NCBI GenBank assembly: GCA_011109175.1
Contig: RDEW01000002.1
Location: 2,086,997 to 2,150,996, forward strand
Length of the DNA stretch: 64,000 nt
Direction: 5' to 3'
Source: Dicyema japonicum
Lineage: Eukaryota; Dicyemida; Rhombozoa; Dicyemidae
Positions 12,223 to 23,879 of the stretch are shown here, in pieces. Every line of letters begins with the position of its first letter. Position 1 is the stretch's first letter. Made by a program: the position numbers and the translations under genes. The notes below the pieces were generated by a model, which searched no databases, was not told where the DNA came from, and was given only the letters and a program-made list of their open reading frames with translations.

Positions 12223-13015
12223 ATGAAAAACACAATAACGCTTTCACATTACAATCTACCGTCTCCTGTGGAATACATTGGAATTACCAACCGTACAAGA
12301 ATGGGAAATATCACAATTGCGAACATATACATTTCCCCTGCCAGCATCTGCCCGATGGAATTTACCTTCTCCCTAAATGTGTTATGCCAATTCCAACAAT
12401 TGTTGATATGTGGCGATTTCAACGCGAAACACCCGACCTGGTACAAAAGACTAACGTCAGAGGATGTCTCCTCTCTCTATTGGATAACTTCATAATTCTT
12501 AACGACTATCGATGAACACAAAAACACCATATATAGCTTATGAGTCATAGCTATAAGTTATGACAACATGACCTCACCTGATTTGATTTTTGCCACCCAT
12601 AACATTGCTTCTTTTGACATCTGGTCTGTGATTTATGACTTCCAGAGCAACCACAATCCTATTTTCATTCGGGTGAAGGGCACGTTCATTTCGGAAAAAA
12701 CGAAACACTTTCTTGGATTACAGAAACGTTAATTGGAAAAAAATTTGCAAAATATGGACAGTACGTTTCAACTCACACGATGATGCAGTCTCTTATGTTA
12801 ACAAAAAAGATCCAGAAGGCAATGAAAGTATTTATCAAAGAAAGATAAATCAAATCCTACATTAAACATTTTGATCACAAAACGAAGAAAATTATGAATG
12901 AACGTAATCAACTCAAGAGCGTCCAAGGGCCATCACCAGAAATTATATACCGAATTCAAGTGCTTGATAGCGACCTTTTATGGGCGGTGGTGGACCAACA
13001 CTCTCTAAGAGCAAG
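12223..13015 (+). mobile_element. Jockey-like LINE, APE endonuclease plus linker, truncated
   Basis: The ORF 12223-12495 holds ITIANIYISPASIC and ICGDFNAKHPTW (the GDFNA catalytic block of APE-type endonucleases), then in another frame SPDLIFATHNIA and YDFQSNHNPIF (in place of the usual SDH). A linker block follows (WKKICKIWTVRFNSHDDAV, about 12740-12800). It stops where the inverted (TAA)n repeat begins at 13022. A 5'-retained, 3'-missing LINE is unusual. Confidence 0.75.
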
Positions 13016-13021
13016 TTAATT

Positions 13022-13215
13022 AATTTAATTTATTAACCCCGGATACACCAAGAAAGAAGTTAAAGTAAACAACTAGTTAAGTGTATCTAGTTTTCACGTC
13101 TAAGGAAACAGAGTGTATCCGGAATCAGCATAAAGGGTAAAAGACGTCCATTACTTGCAGTTTTGGAAACCCCTCCAGTGGAGTGGGGGTGAGCAAATGA
13201 TCCCTTTTCGTGCCA
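13022..13215 (-). repeat. Inverted copy of the (TAA)n-tailed repeat
   Basis: Reverse complement of the 2270-2477 unit: ttattaaccccggatacacc at the start, cctccagtggagtggg near 13170. It directly abuts the broken LINE at 12223-13015. Confidence 0.8.
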
Positions 13216-14194
13216 TCCTGACATTGGGCGCCACCTATGCACATGACCAATCTCCATGTTGGATTCCTCCACGCTCTACTTGAGAAGGCGATTTTTCGGA
13301 GGATATCTAGGTCGTCTGGATTTTCGAGATTCTCACAATTCCAAGATCTTCGTGAATTTCAATAGGGAGAAATTAGCTTAGACGTCTCCGGTGACCACAA
13401 CTACACTGGAAGTAAGCTTCCATAGCATCATTTGCCGGAACTGCTTTGTCCATTCTTAGGATATTTCCTAATAACTTCCACCTCTCCCCTTTGGTCGTTC
13501 GTTCAATTGACTGTGAATTGAATAATGCGTACAGCTTTGTTACAAATATTTTTTGGAATCTTGATTTTCACCAGCTATTTATGTCTTGGGAGTTTATTTT
13601 TTCTCAATATGATTGATTGACACCCCATGTTCCAGAATTTTACAAAAGTACAGGAATGACAAACGCTTTTTAAAGCCGCAATTTTGTCTTGAAAGATACA
13701 TGGATATTACGCATCCACTTGGACTGTATTTTCTTTAGTGCCTTGTTTTCCTTCTTTTAATGTCTTCGCAGTATCCTAGTAGATATCTTTACTTCCCAAC
13801 TATTATCCATGTTTCTTCAGTTGACTGGTCCTCTCTTTACCCTGTTGTTATGTCGGTTTTTCGATATTAAATATACCAAATACCTTCCTAGACCCCATAC
13901 GATCACGTATCTGTCGGATGACTAAATCTTCGTATTCACTACGGCACGATCCACAGTTCATGTGTATTATGGATTCTAGAAGCATTGGCGACTGGGACTC
14001 TCCAGAAGTCAATTTTCCGTAATTTTGGAAGCTCTTTTTCGGCTAGCCGATATTTTGATCGCCTCTTCGAATTTTATGAACTTGTACGTTGTTCTTCTAA
14101 AATGTCAAAGGTGACCGCGGCTGGTATTTGCTATTTAATATCCGCTGGTCTCCTACAAGTTATTGAGGGTGGGATTACATAACTAACTAATGCA
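13216..14194. other. No gene; ends in a LINE-like (ACTA)n tail
   Basis: Scattered ORFs only. aactaactaa at 14181-14190 looks like the 3' tail of a plus-strand LINE inserted right in front of the coding unit at 14195. Confidence 0.4.
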
Positions 14195-14763
14195 ATGGGA
14201 GTTGTGCCTCATGGTCGAGAGTACAACTATCTGGATTGGCCATAATGTCATTCTAGGCTCTTCTTTCTGCAAACCAATCAACCTGATGAACTTTTACATG
14301 CTGTGCCCATGCTTGCCATACGTCTCAATGAAACGGATTTCCTCCTCTTGGAATCTTCAGAGTACTCACTGCGGACCTTATACACAGCGATAACTTGAGC
14401 AGATCCACGTTTGAGAAAGTATGGGAAAGTAATACATCTCCATCTGCTCGATCGCATAATTTTAACGCCATCGGCTTCTTGTCATCACTCCTGTCAAGTC
14501 CAAAGGGTTCCAGGAAGTAAGCAACGATTATACAACTCCCGAAAATCTTAATGGTGTAGTCAAAGAACTCTGGAGATCACAGTGGATATTGTTGGACAGA
14601 GTATTTATCAAGAAACGATATTTCCTCTTTTAAGGCTCTTTTGAAAATTTTCATCAGAAATCCGAAAGTCTTAGAATTCAAAATTATCGTTACTATCCAG
14701 ATGGCTGAACTCGAAAAAGATGAGGAGGATTTGGATGCGTACATTAAAAAAGATTATGAATGA
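14195..14763 (+). CDS. Unrecognised five-exon gene with mini-introns
   Basis: Five open segments join in frame into about 150 residues: 14195-14220, 14257-14361, 14388-14497, 14518-14600 and 14635-14763. The four removed pieces are 36, 26, 20 and 34 nt, all GT...AG, and each removes an in-frame stop. Readable stretches include LNETDFLLLESSD, NLSRSTFEKVWESN, VVKELWRSQWILLDRALLKI and an acidic C-terminus ELEKDEEDLDAYIKKDYE. I do not recognise the family. The start is uncertain, because a LINE-like tail ends 5 nt upstream, so the true 5' exons may be displaced. The last intron (phase 0, joining DR to AL) is the most convincing, the first (36 nt) the least. Confidence 0.55.
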
Positions 14764-15059
14764 GACAATATCGTTGTTTGTTTGTTAAAATCAGAAAAAC
14801 CTTTTTTAAACTAAATAAAATAGAATAAGGTTTTTTCAAACAAGATAGATTACTAAATCTAAAGAAAATTGAGTGTTTTTATTTTTAACGGAACTTAACT
14901 CTTACAGTCTGTTTTTAATAACCCCGGATATATCTGGAAAGGGTTCTATTTCAGTTCCCTCTGTCGAAATGGGACGTATATTTTCCAAGTATTATGCCTA
15001 GCCATATTCGCCATTCTGGGAACCCCTCTACTAAATTAATGAATAGAGGGATCCTTTTT
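14764..15059. other. No gene; partial (TAA)n-type repeat near 14920
   Basis: taaccccggatatatctgg at about 14921 is an inverted, diverged start of the 13022-type repeat. Confidence 0.4.
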
Positions 15060-16180
15060 CGTTCAATTTATTGTATTGAACCACTATTATTAGAGACATA
15101 AATTGAATCACACTAACAAACACGGGATAAGGTCCAACTATCCCTGTTTTAAGTCAACTAATCGACAAACAACCCGATTCCAATATAATTCCCTTTCAGT
15201 TTCGTCCTAATCGCGATAGAGAATTAAGGGGGTCGGAACTATCTCCAGGCGTGTTCTCCGAGAGATTGAAACCGCAATCTCGCCATGCTCGGAGATCGGG
15301 AGTGGCGTTGGTTCCATGAACGCCTCGGGATTACAATCGTTCGTGGAAATATCCTCTGTCTCTCGGAGGAACTAATCGTATGGAACCAATAAATGTTCTA
15401 CACTTCTTTTTGTTGCATGTGAGTCTTTATGGACAATTCTGTTCCGCATCGAAAATCATACACACTTGGCCAAGAGAGGTGGAGAAAGCGAAAACAATTT
15501 TGAGTTAATGGTCTCTCAAAGTCAATGAAAATAAAGCTGAAAGAACGACAATCCGCTTTGAGGAAAAGTGGAAGAACACTCGAAAACTAGATACTTGGCG
15601 ATTCAGAGGATATCACAAGACGGTAGATATTAGCCACAATATCACTTTAAAAATTACAATTAATTTTGATGAGAAAGAATAAAATTTCTAGTAAGATGCG
15701 GTTACACTTATGTAATGGAATTGTCCTACCAGTCCTCATGTACAACACAGGTATTTGGGGAACATCAAAGAAAGATATGGAACAACTCGACTCATATCAA
15801 AGAGGCCGACTAAGAAAACTTATTGGATTAAATAAAACCTCAAACAATAAATTATACAGATTGACTGATTGTGGACAAATAAGTCTGAAAGTACTTGAAG
15901 CCCGTTTGCGCCTTTTTGGACATATTCTACGGATGGATGAAGAAACACCATACAATCCCGCCATGGAAGAATTTTTCGGCCATACTGAATTTTCTACATT
16001 CTGAGGACGTCCAAGAGGTTGTCTTCCCATGACACTTGTGTAGGATTATGCTGTGATCGGGGGCCGATTGATGGATGCAGACGATTGGACAAAATCAGGA
16101 GGCGGGCAAGACGACGAAAGAGTTGGAGAAGGGTAACGGCTTGAATAGTCGAAAACATGGCACAAGCCAATCCATAAACA
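15060..16180 (+). mobile_element. RTE-like LINE, degraded RT and C-terminus
   Basis: Pieces in shifting frames follow RTE-like ORF2 order: FRPNRDRELRGSELSPG (about 15190-15250), VNENKAERTTIRFEE (about 15515-15560), then the open frame 15666-16004 with RLHLCNGIVLPVLMYNTGIW, QLDSYQRGRLRKLIGLN and ARLRLFGHILRMDEETPYN. Much of the RT palm is missing. A SINE-like inverted piece (gacaattctgttccgca, 15430-15446) sits inside. Inactive. Confidence 0.75.
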
Positions 16181-16430
16181 GTGTTTATTGACAACGCATA
16201 CGTGCATTAATTAAATTATCAATAATTTATAGAGAACATAACTAAATGATAGGGAAGGGACTAAATAATTTGAGTATCTGAAAAGATGGGACATCGTATT
16301 AGTTCTTAGTAAATAATCCCAAATACAGAGCATTTGGAGAACCTTTAACAAAGTCAAGTGTCTTGTAATACAAATTACTAATTTTTTTTACCCCAAGATT
16401 ACCGGATTAGAAAAAGTTAAACGTTAACTA

Positions 16431-17400
16431 CTAATTTTGAGACGACGATTCAGAAATCATCGAGCTCCAGGAAGGACATGCGTAATCGATTACTGGCAGT
16501 ATGTATTGTCTGTAAATTTTCTGTTGTATGAAGGTGTTGTGCCCGATTGGTGATCGGGACAAACTTTTCAATATGTTGGTCCTCCTCCTGACCTTGGTAA
16601 TAATGTCATTGACGGGTTCGCCGAATGTCAGGAGAGTATCCAACTTTAATCTTGATCTTCTATGTGTAGAGAAAATTGTAATAAATGACTTTCCTGCAGA
16701 AACTTCCAGTCGATTTGATATGAGCCAATGTTCCATAATATAACTTTAAAGTTTCATCCCTGCCTTCTCATAGTTAGAGTTTTTCGTCGCAAGAACAATG
16801 TCATCTGCGTATGAGAGTATCAATGTATCGGGATCATCATTGGTGGGAAGGTCATTGGTGTACAAGTTGAAGAGCAGGGGATAGAGAGGTGAACCTTGAG
16901 GGACACCATTCGGCAATAAACGGGATTTAGATTTTCTGTTGTCCAATAAACGGGATTTAAAAATTACTATAGTTATTATGGGGGTGATAAATTAGTGAAA
17001 GGGGCGAAAATTTTTTTATAGGGGGATACGGAAAAAAAGTCGAGAAACACTGCCATAGATAACTCTTCGTGTCTAGATCGACGCAGATTAGAGTATCCGA
17101 GTGAATCGGATAAGATCAGGATGATAGAGAGAAGGGAGACACCAATGGAAGGGGAATACATATGTTCACAGCAGTTATTAAAAAACATGATATGATTCAT
17201 GATTAGTGTAATGAGGCCTCCACCCCTTCCATCTTTTCTGTCCCATCTGAACACAGAGTATCTCGAGTAGGTTTGCTGCCGTGTGGTTAACTTTCGTCTC
17301 TTGGAAAAAACTACATCCACTGAATGTTCGTGATGGTGGAAATGCAGTATTATTTGATTGCAAGGGAGATAGATTAAGACTGCTTCTCAAATCGCCAAAT
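16431..17400 (-). mobile_element. Jockey/CR1-like LINE, endonuclease and RT remnants
   Basis: Minus strand, 5' to 3': an endonuclease start (FFQETKVNHTAA and, in the next frame, YSVFRWDRKDGRGGGLITLI, about 17310-17180), a gap, then RT motif B VPQGSPLYPLLFNLYTNDLP (about 16905-16850), motif C LSYADDIVLAT (about 16815-16785), and QQKIYRQYILPVIDYACPSW (about 16515-16455). The YADD catalytic motif is intact but frames shift and the middle is lost. At 16976-17063 a short hAT-like terminal sequence (ending gtcgagaaacactg) interrupts it. Confidence 0.8.
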
Positions 17401-17734
17401 TAAATTTCCGAAAAATCTGTCGATCTCGGTCATTCGTTTTGAGATCACCAGTCGTCCAATCCTCTTAACAAAGAGTGGCATGTTTAGAAATAGTCCTCAT
17501 GAACCTTCAACTGAGAAAAATGGTAGAAACACTTATCCGAAAATCAATACAATTATGTGCAGGGGGAATTGTCGGAATTGACAAAAACAAGTTCTTCCAA
17601 ATAAATTATCATTAAGGAGATTGAATTTGAAACTCGTCATTGGTTTTTGGCTGAGGTTCTGGACAGTTATATTTCATTTTATAAAAGAAAGACTGAAACT
17701 ACACGAGAAATTTTTCTACCATTTATGTTTTAAT

Positions 17735-17835
17735 TTATTAACCCAGATATACCGTGTCTTTTTGTTTGTGAATTTTAAAAGAGAATTCAATTCCGCAGTG
17801 TTGAAACACTAATGACGGCTTCAATTGTCGACCCT
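17735..17835 (-). mobile_element. SINE core fragment
   Basis: The minus strand reads GAAGCCGTCATTAGTG then CACTGCGGAATTGAATTC, matching the conserved core of the SINE at 60289-60586. The tRNA head is not present. Confidence 0.6.
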
Positions 17836-18479
17836 AAAACATCGTAGATTAGTAACAAAGAATCGCCGAGAATAGTATTTGGAATTGAAACAGATAATTG
17901 AACAATCATGCTCCAACTGAGAACGATAGGCATATTTAGTTCATGCGAAACTTATTTCCATTTACCTGTGTTTCTGAATAGTGTCGAAATCGCATTTTGT
18001 TAAAAAATCCGTAACCATTTTCTTAATTAATCTAGAATTTTCAAATGACGATCTGTTGTTGTACAGTAATAGTAGGGGGACCGAGACAATAGAAAAAGTG
18101 ACCCCTCCTGTAAATGTATAGAATGCAGAAACGGCAAAAAATGGTGGTCCTTCATGATGTACCTGAAAAGCACCATTAACTTCTCCTTTCTTAAATATTT
18201 TAAAAATTATTTATTCTAGTGTGAAATCAAAGTCATTAATATTTTGAGTTTTAAAATTTCGATCAATTTTGAGAATTTTAAATATTAGTGAAATAGCTAT
18301 TTCAGCCAAGGCAGAACTGGCACTACAACTTCGTTTACAGTTAATTACAATCGAAAAATTTGTCAAAAAAGTTCCGTCTAAGTTGACTACAAACTCTGAA
18401 TATGTCTTTGCACAAAAATGAGCTTTCTGAGTTCGTGACCTTATGCCCATTAACCAACAACGTGAGTCGAGTAAAAATG
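17836..18479. other. No gene seen
   Basis: Only chance ORFs; a 127-codon minus ORF (18211-18594) is a shadow of the LINE end that follows. Confidence 0.4.
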
Positions 18480-18745
18480 TAACCCCTCTTTGGACACATA
18501 CTCCGCAACGATATGGGGACCCCTGCCAACATAGCAATGGAGGAGTATTTTGTCTTAGAAGCTTCTCGTTTCCGCTGCCGGCTGAGTACAACACAGCCGG
18601 TTATTCTAGATGAAGATATCAGGATACGCTACGGAACATGGCAACGGATCGAAAAAGATGGGGGACGTTAATTAGATCGTTCACTTTTCGTGTTGCACAT
18701 GCTTTGTCATGATCTTGGCATCGCGTACGTGCCTATAATAATAAT
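18480..18745 (+). mobile_element. RTE-like LINE 3' end with (TAA)n tail
   Basis: Near copy of 11930-12220: GTPANIAMEEYFVLEASRFR, then gtgcctataataataataat as tail. An internal deletion of about 40 bp removes part of the DEDLKR block, so it is a separate dead insertion. Confidence 0.8.
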
Positions 18746-19009
18746 AATATGCATCTTTAATTATTATATTGAGTTGATCAAGTTCTTCATCATTTAATTA
18801 ACGTCTTTTCCAATATCCCGATTTCCTTCAGGCATTTCAATCTCCGATAAGAAATCTTCTGGGGAATCCTGAATCGGAATTTAAAACCACCTTGCAGTTT
18901 TATCAACCATGAAAATTTCTTTTTAATAATATTTTGAATTTTAAAAAATATTATTTTAATATTTTTAATTTCTTTTAAAAAATACATTTTAATTATGGCT
19001 ATTCGAGGA

Positions 19010-19340
19010 GAACTTTGTTCTGGACCCTCCAACTTTCCGTGGTCGACCGAGAACAATCCTACCCATTGTCTTTGATGAAGATTTTAAGGAAATCGGGAGA
19101 CGCCTCAAGGATGAGGAATACTTTGAAAGGTTATGGGAGGTGACAAAGCGTCACCAGAGATGGAAGATATTAACTAGCGCTATGATTTTCCATGTTGCAA
19201 TCGGATTGATGAAGATTTTAAGGAAATCGGGAGACGCCTCAAGGATGAGGAATACTTTGAAAGGTTATGGGAGGTGGCAAAGCGTCACCAGAGATGGAAG
19301 ATATTAACTAGTGCTATGATTTTCCATGTTGCAATCGGAC
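19010..19340 (+). mobile_element. LINE C-terminal fragment containing a 134-bp tandem duplication
   Basis: DEDFKEIGRRLKDEEYFERL then KRHQRWKILTSAMIFHVAIG is an RTE-like C-terminus. The block starting ttgatgaagattttaagg at 19072 restarts at 19206. The copies differ by about two bases (gacaaagc/ggcaaagc; actagcgc/actagtgc). The duplication therefore postdates insertion of the LINE. Confidence 0.8.
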
Positions 19341-19769
19341 ATAATGGTATGTCTAATGTGTAAAATCATTAAAGAAAAATACGTTGGAGTTAAACAAAAA
19401 TTTATTTATTTTGTAATAATTTTAAGAACCTAAAGATTTGTTAGATAAGAATAGTCACTTGCAACAAACTTGGAATATTTATGTGGGATTGTATAGATCC
19501 CTTAGATATTCTTCCTATAACAAATATTATAAACGGATTCTTTGCAACATAGATTGTTATTCGAAATTCTCATTATTACCCCGTATATACCAAGAAAGAA
19601 GATAACAATTGACCACTAATTAAGTGTATCTATTTCCAAGCTGAGTCCACACTCCACTGGAGGAACTATTACAACTACAAGGAATGGATTCCTCAAAATT
19701 TGCATGGTCTTTTCCTCTATTAAATAACAATTCTCGAGCATAAAAATACTTTAAGACTAATTTATTGAG

Positions 19770-19900
19770 GTCCATACACACAAGAAAAAGAAAACCATTA
19801 AGTGAAGAGCATACCATGGTTATCTTTCTAAGATTAGTTATAATAACTGTTCTTGACTTAAATAAAGTGTGTGTTCTGCACGAGCGAAACCCTAGGCATT
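19770..19900 (+). mobile_element. SINE 3' portion
   Basis: cacacaagaaaaagaaaacc, then cttaaataaagtgtgtgttctgc, matches the 3' part of the SINE at 60289-60586 (cacacaagaaaaagaaaaaa, cttaaataaagtgtgtgtcctgc). The tRNA head is absent. An inverted piece of the (TAA)n repeat (attaccccgtatatacc) lies upstream at about 19577. Confidence 0.65.
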
Positions 19901-20042
19901 TTAAGTGCACATGGCAATGGGAGAGTGCTTACTTTTTTTTATTGGGATCCTAGTAACTCTACGTTACGAAAATACTAGTTTTGCAAGATTACTATGTGAT
20001 TGAAGGATAGAGGTAATTAATCGAAAATCAGGACATAAATCG

Positions 20043-21000
20043 TTGTCTGTCTTTTATTCCTCTGAAATAACACTTCTAACTTCTTTATTGTCTTTAAATT
20101 TTTCAAATGTTCCACATTCTATCATTTCTGAAAATTCATTGATTTTTGTAATTTCTTCTATAATGTATATTGCATTTAATAATTTAATTGGCGAAAATTC
20201 TCATTGTTCTCTCCATTTTCAGCATCAATAATGTCCTCGTCGACATTATAATCTTCACTAAAAAGGGTGACGATTTCGTTTTCGTCGAGAGTTTCTGTAT
20301 GAGTTATTTCTTCCTCATTAGCAAGTTTTTCCAGTTCTTTTTTATACACATCCAATACAGGATCTTGCATTATATCTTCATTAGCATCTGAAAAAAAACA
20401 TTTTATTGTCCCTGTCTTTTTGAAACAATTTTCCATTGTGCCTTCTTTTACTTCATTCCATGCGTGAGATATCATAATAATGGCCTTCCGTAAATTAACA
20501 AAAAAATTTTCCAAATCAAGGGCTTCCATATAATCCAAAATAAGCAGTTTTCTATAATAATGCTTAAAGCTCTTGATTATTCCTGCATCCATTCGTTGAA
20601 GATGAGCAATGGTGTTTTTTGCAAGAAATATAATTTCACCGTTCTCAAAAAAATCGTCAAAACGTGGCTTGGAGCATTATCAATCAGTAAAAAAAAATTT
20701 CCGTAACATTTTAATTTATCTCTAAGATGAGTGATGAATAAATTAAAAAATTCTGTTGTCATCCAATCCCTTTTATTTTCATAGTAATTACAATATTTTT
20801 CAAAAAAATCTTTTAAACAGCTTGGTCTTTTACTATGCCCAATAACAAAAGGTTTAATTATTATTGTTCCAGTTGCATTAGCACAAAGAGCTATAGTGAT
20901 CCTCACTTTTGATTGTTTAATGCCTTTTTTATTTTTATATTAAATTGTTCTCGTAGGGAAAGATTGAAAAAAGAGTCCAGTTTCATCCATGTTTAGCAAT
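20043..21000 (-). mobile_element. Tigger/pogo transposase, C-terminal part
   Basis: Minus-strand reading contains IALCANATGTIIIKPFVIGHSKR (20906 down), KRDWMTTEFFNLFI, then FFLLIDNAPSH, the second catalytic aspartate block of the pogo/Tigger DDE fold, then LQRMDAGIIKSFKHYYRKLL and an acidic tail. This belongs with the N-terminal half at 22387-23059; a LINE separates the halves. No matching terminal repeat is visible at the 3' side near 19960-20043. Confidence 0.85.
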
Positions 21001-22425
21001 ACTTCAAGGTAACTTCTTTTAACTTATCAATCATATTTCATCTTGGTGAAGTTGTGACATGCCTCGTTTCTTCTCTGTACAACGGTTACGAAAAATGTCT
21101 GAAAAACACTCATCATACAATCGAGAACTCAGGCAATGACGTTCAACGTACGTGGAATATTGAAAGATTGGACAAGGAAAGTACTTTGTGACGATCTCGA
21201 GAAATACAAAATATGTATTGGCTGCCTACAAGAGACGAAAATCGAAAATGGACGCGATGAGACATGGAACAACTACCTACTGATTTTCTTCCCGACTGAA
21301 TGCAAGCACTACGGCATGGGATTTCCCCTAAACGTGGATTACCTCAAAAAATTACATCGCTATTGGAGAGTCAACGACCGAATATGTGTACTACAAATCA
21401 AACTAAATGAACTATGCCCCTCCAAGAGTCGATTAACCGTCATAGATGTCTATGCACCAAACTGTGGGCGAGTAATCAAGAACCCAGGTGAGCTCGAGGA
21501 ATTCTACTCAGAACAATCAAGCACATACTCTAACAATGCTTCCTCGTCCCTTGTCTTTGTTGCGGGAGATATGAATGCAAAGGCCGGAATGCGAATGGGG
21601 CCCGAAGAATCCTCTATTGGAAGACACGGGCGCGGAAGGAGAAATGCATCTGGAGCCTCTCTGGTAAACTTCTGCGAGGCAAATAGCCTTTTCTTGTGCA
21701 ACACGGCATTCACGCACTCAGGTTGCCACAAGACGACGTGGCACGGACAAAGAAAAAACTCTGTCGGAGAGACCGTGAATATATATAATCAAATCGACTA
21801 AATTATCTGCCGAAAGTCTGATAAACACCTGATAAATGATGCACGTTCCTACCAGGGAACAACAACCGACAGCGACCACAGGATCGTCATTGCAAAACTT
21901 TGTTAAAACAGCACCTGACTGGGAAAAAATAAATTGAAAACGCGAAGAAGGCGAGACAAAAGCCCAATATATACTTTCAGACAGAAAAATTGTGGTTAGA
22001 GCCCACTTGTAGAGCTAAATATCAAGAACAAATCGAGACTCTTATGGAGAAAACCGCACCGGAATCATCAGTACGAACTTTGTGGGATCAAACAAAACAG
22101 GCAATCTTCAAGTCGGCCAATATATTCCTTGGAGTCCGAAATCATCACGCCCTAAAATTGGATCATCACCCTAACGTGCCAGATATAGCAAAGAATTGCA
22201 GAGAGCTACGGCTAAAAGTGGCAAACACGTCAAACGAGAGTAAAAAAAGAGCTTAATATCCAACAAAAAGAACTTAAGTGGAAAATCAAAAAGATGAACA
22301 GAAAAAACTCACGGGAAATTATTACATCCCTATTAAAAGATGTGGAATGCCTAAAAGACAATTCAAAGATGTATGCAGCTTCAAGTACTTCAGGTTCAAC
22401 TTCTTTTAACTTATCAATCATATTT
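21001..22425 (+). mobile_element. RTE-like LINE nested inside the Tigger element
   Basis: The insert (about 21040-22386) is flanked by a 37-39 bp imperfect direct repeat of Tigger sequence (acttcttttaacttatcaat in both; 21001-21038 and 22387-22425). It encodes an APE endonuclease: TFNVRGILKDW, CLQETKI, DVYAPNCG, VAGDMNAKAGM, TTWHG, then Q-I-D followed by an in-frame TAA (21799-21801), then TTDSDHRIVIAKL. An EN-RT linker follows (21990-22256). It stops before the RT. LINE insertions normally lose the 5' end, so loss of the 3' half here means later deletion or a composite event. Confidence 0.85.
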
Positions 22426-23059
22426 TGTCTATTGAAATTAATTTCATCTTGTGTTAGCTTCTCCACGAAGAACTTTTAGTTTAAGATTAAATCTTCCTTT
22501 AAATCTGTGTAGCCAGCCTTTACTAAATTCAAGATCGTTGATTCATAACTTTTCACCAAATATTTTACCTTTTGAAATGATGATATCTTCAGTAATAAAA
22601 CCATTGATTGCAAACATTCTTGAAATCCATTCAACAGGTGAATTATCAAGTTGATAATGTTTATCAGCTGGCTATCTTGACTTGTTAATCATAGTTTCAC
22701 AGTTTTCCCATTTTTCACGATTTTTAAGAATTTATGAAAGTGTTGAAATTCCCAAATAAAGGTTCATTTTTATTTCACAGATATGGGATAATTCTCTGAG
22801 AGTCATTTTTGATGTATTTTTTATCCCAAAAATTCCAGTCCTTTTTCAACCATGTGGCACTGTTAAATTTTAATTTTAAATTAATTTTAATGTACAATAA
22901 AAACAAAATAAATTAATCCGAAATTTTTAATAAATGTATTCGGATTGCGGATAATGAAGTTTCGGATTATCGAAGCCTGTTTGTATAAAATCTTTGTAAA
23001 ATTTTGCTGACTCATCAAAAAATTAGGATTATTGAAGTTCGGATTAATGAGGTTTACTG
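22387..23059 (-). mobile_element. Tigger/pogo transposase N-terminal part and 5' terminal repeat
   Basis: The minus strand starts with CAGTAAACCTCATTAATCCG (23059 down), the terminal inverted repeat also seen at 59959. Frameshifted coding follows with FSKGWLHRFKGRFNLKL and VLRGEA, the CENP-B-type helix-turn-helix of Tigger transposases. The reading is interrupted by several stops. Confidence 0.85.
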
Positions 23060-23138
23060 AATTTCTATTTATCGTACTACTGGAAAGTCACCCTTGAAGT
23101 TAACTTTATGAATTTTATTTTAAATATCCTATTTTTAG

Positions 23139-23479
23139 AACTTCTGGATTCAATCCTGTTTCTGTGTTCGATAAAAAGAAATCCAATTTCCTGTCCAAAG
23201 AATTGACCACTTTTCAGATCGAAAGCGGGAAAAAAATTAGTGCTACTTCAGTTGCGTAGGATAAAATCACAGGAAAAAGAATTCGTTGTCGACCGAGAAT
23301 TAAACCCAGACCTTGATGTATCCGATGCTTTCTTATATTAGAACTCTGGATATCCGATATCTTCAGAGTCCAATAAGAAGGGGGAGAACATCGCCCGTTA
23401 TAGATCAAGTATACTAAAGCTATGCCATAGTGCATCAGACCTACATCGTCAGCTCAACCTAATTGAGAGGTTGTGTTGA
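23139..23479 (+). CDS. Unrecognised host gene, three 3' exons with mini-introns
   Basis: Exons 23139-23250, 23273-23317 and 23342-23479 join in phase 0 across introns of 22 nt (GTTGCG...CACAG) and 24 nt (GTATCC...ATTAG), giving about 97 residues. It begins SGFNPVSVFDKKKSNFLSKE, then KEFVVDRELNPDLD, then ARYRSSILKLCHSASDLHRQ, and stops at TGA. The 5' end begins after a TTTTTAG acceptor at 23136-23138, only 80 bp from the Tigger end, so upstream exons may lie beyond the transposon. Composition is charged and helical. I do not recognise the family. Confidence 0.6.
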
Positions 23480-23601
23480 CTCCCATGTGAATAATATTAT
23501 GCAATTTCTGATGCAACAAATCAATGGGGGAAATCGCTATTGTAATTAATTGATTACCCAAGAGTAAACATTATATTAGAGAAGCAGCGTAAAGTGTATA
23601 A

Positions 23602-23874
23602 ATGTCCTGGTGGAATGATAATAATCCCAATTCTAGTGATAATTGGAATAGTCCCCCATTAAATAATCTTCTTGAAGAATTGAATAAACTACTGCCACCG
23701 AGAGAGGACGGATGTCCAAGAAATGCTAATATGATATTTGAAGACACTTCCAAATTTATTGAGTTTATGGAAAAGGAAAATGCCCATAAAAGGGATATTC
23801 TGGAAGACCTCAGCCAAAAAATTAAAGACAAAGCGGAGTCTATCCTTGAAAAATCTAAATCGGAGCATTATTAA
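23602..23874 (+). CDS. Hypothetical 90-residue protein
   Basis: A single-exon ORF begins with an ATG right after an in-frame TAA. The N-terminus is rich in W, N, S and P (MSWWNDNNPNSSDNWNSPP), followed by a leucine-bearing acidic segment (NNLLEELNKLLPP) and a long charged helix that could form a coiled coil (FIEFMEKENAHKRDILEDLS to the end). It starts 122 bp after the stop of the preceding gene, as expected in a compact genome. It could also be the final exon of a longer gene. No family recognised. Confidence 0.5.
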   Translation: MSWWNDNNPNSSDNWNSPPLNNLLEELNKLLPPREDGCPRNANMIFEDTSKFIEFMEKENAHKRDILEDLSQKIKDKAESILEKSKSEHY

Positions 23875-23879
23875 TCATA

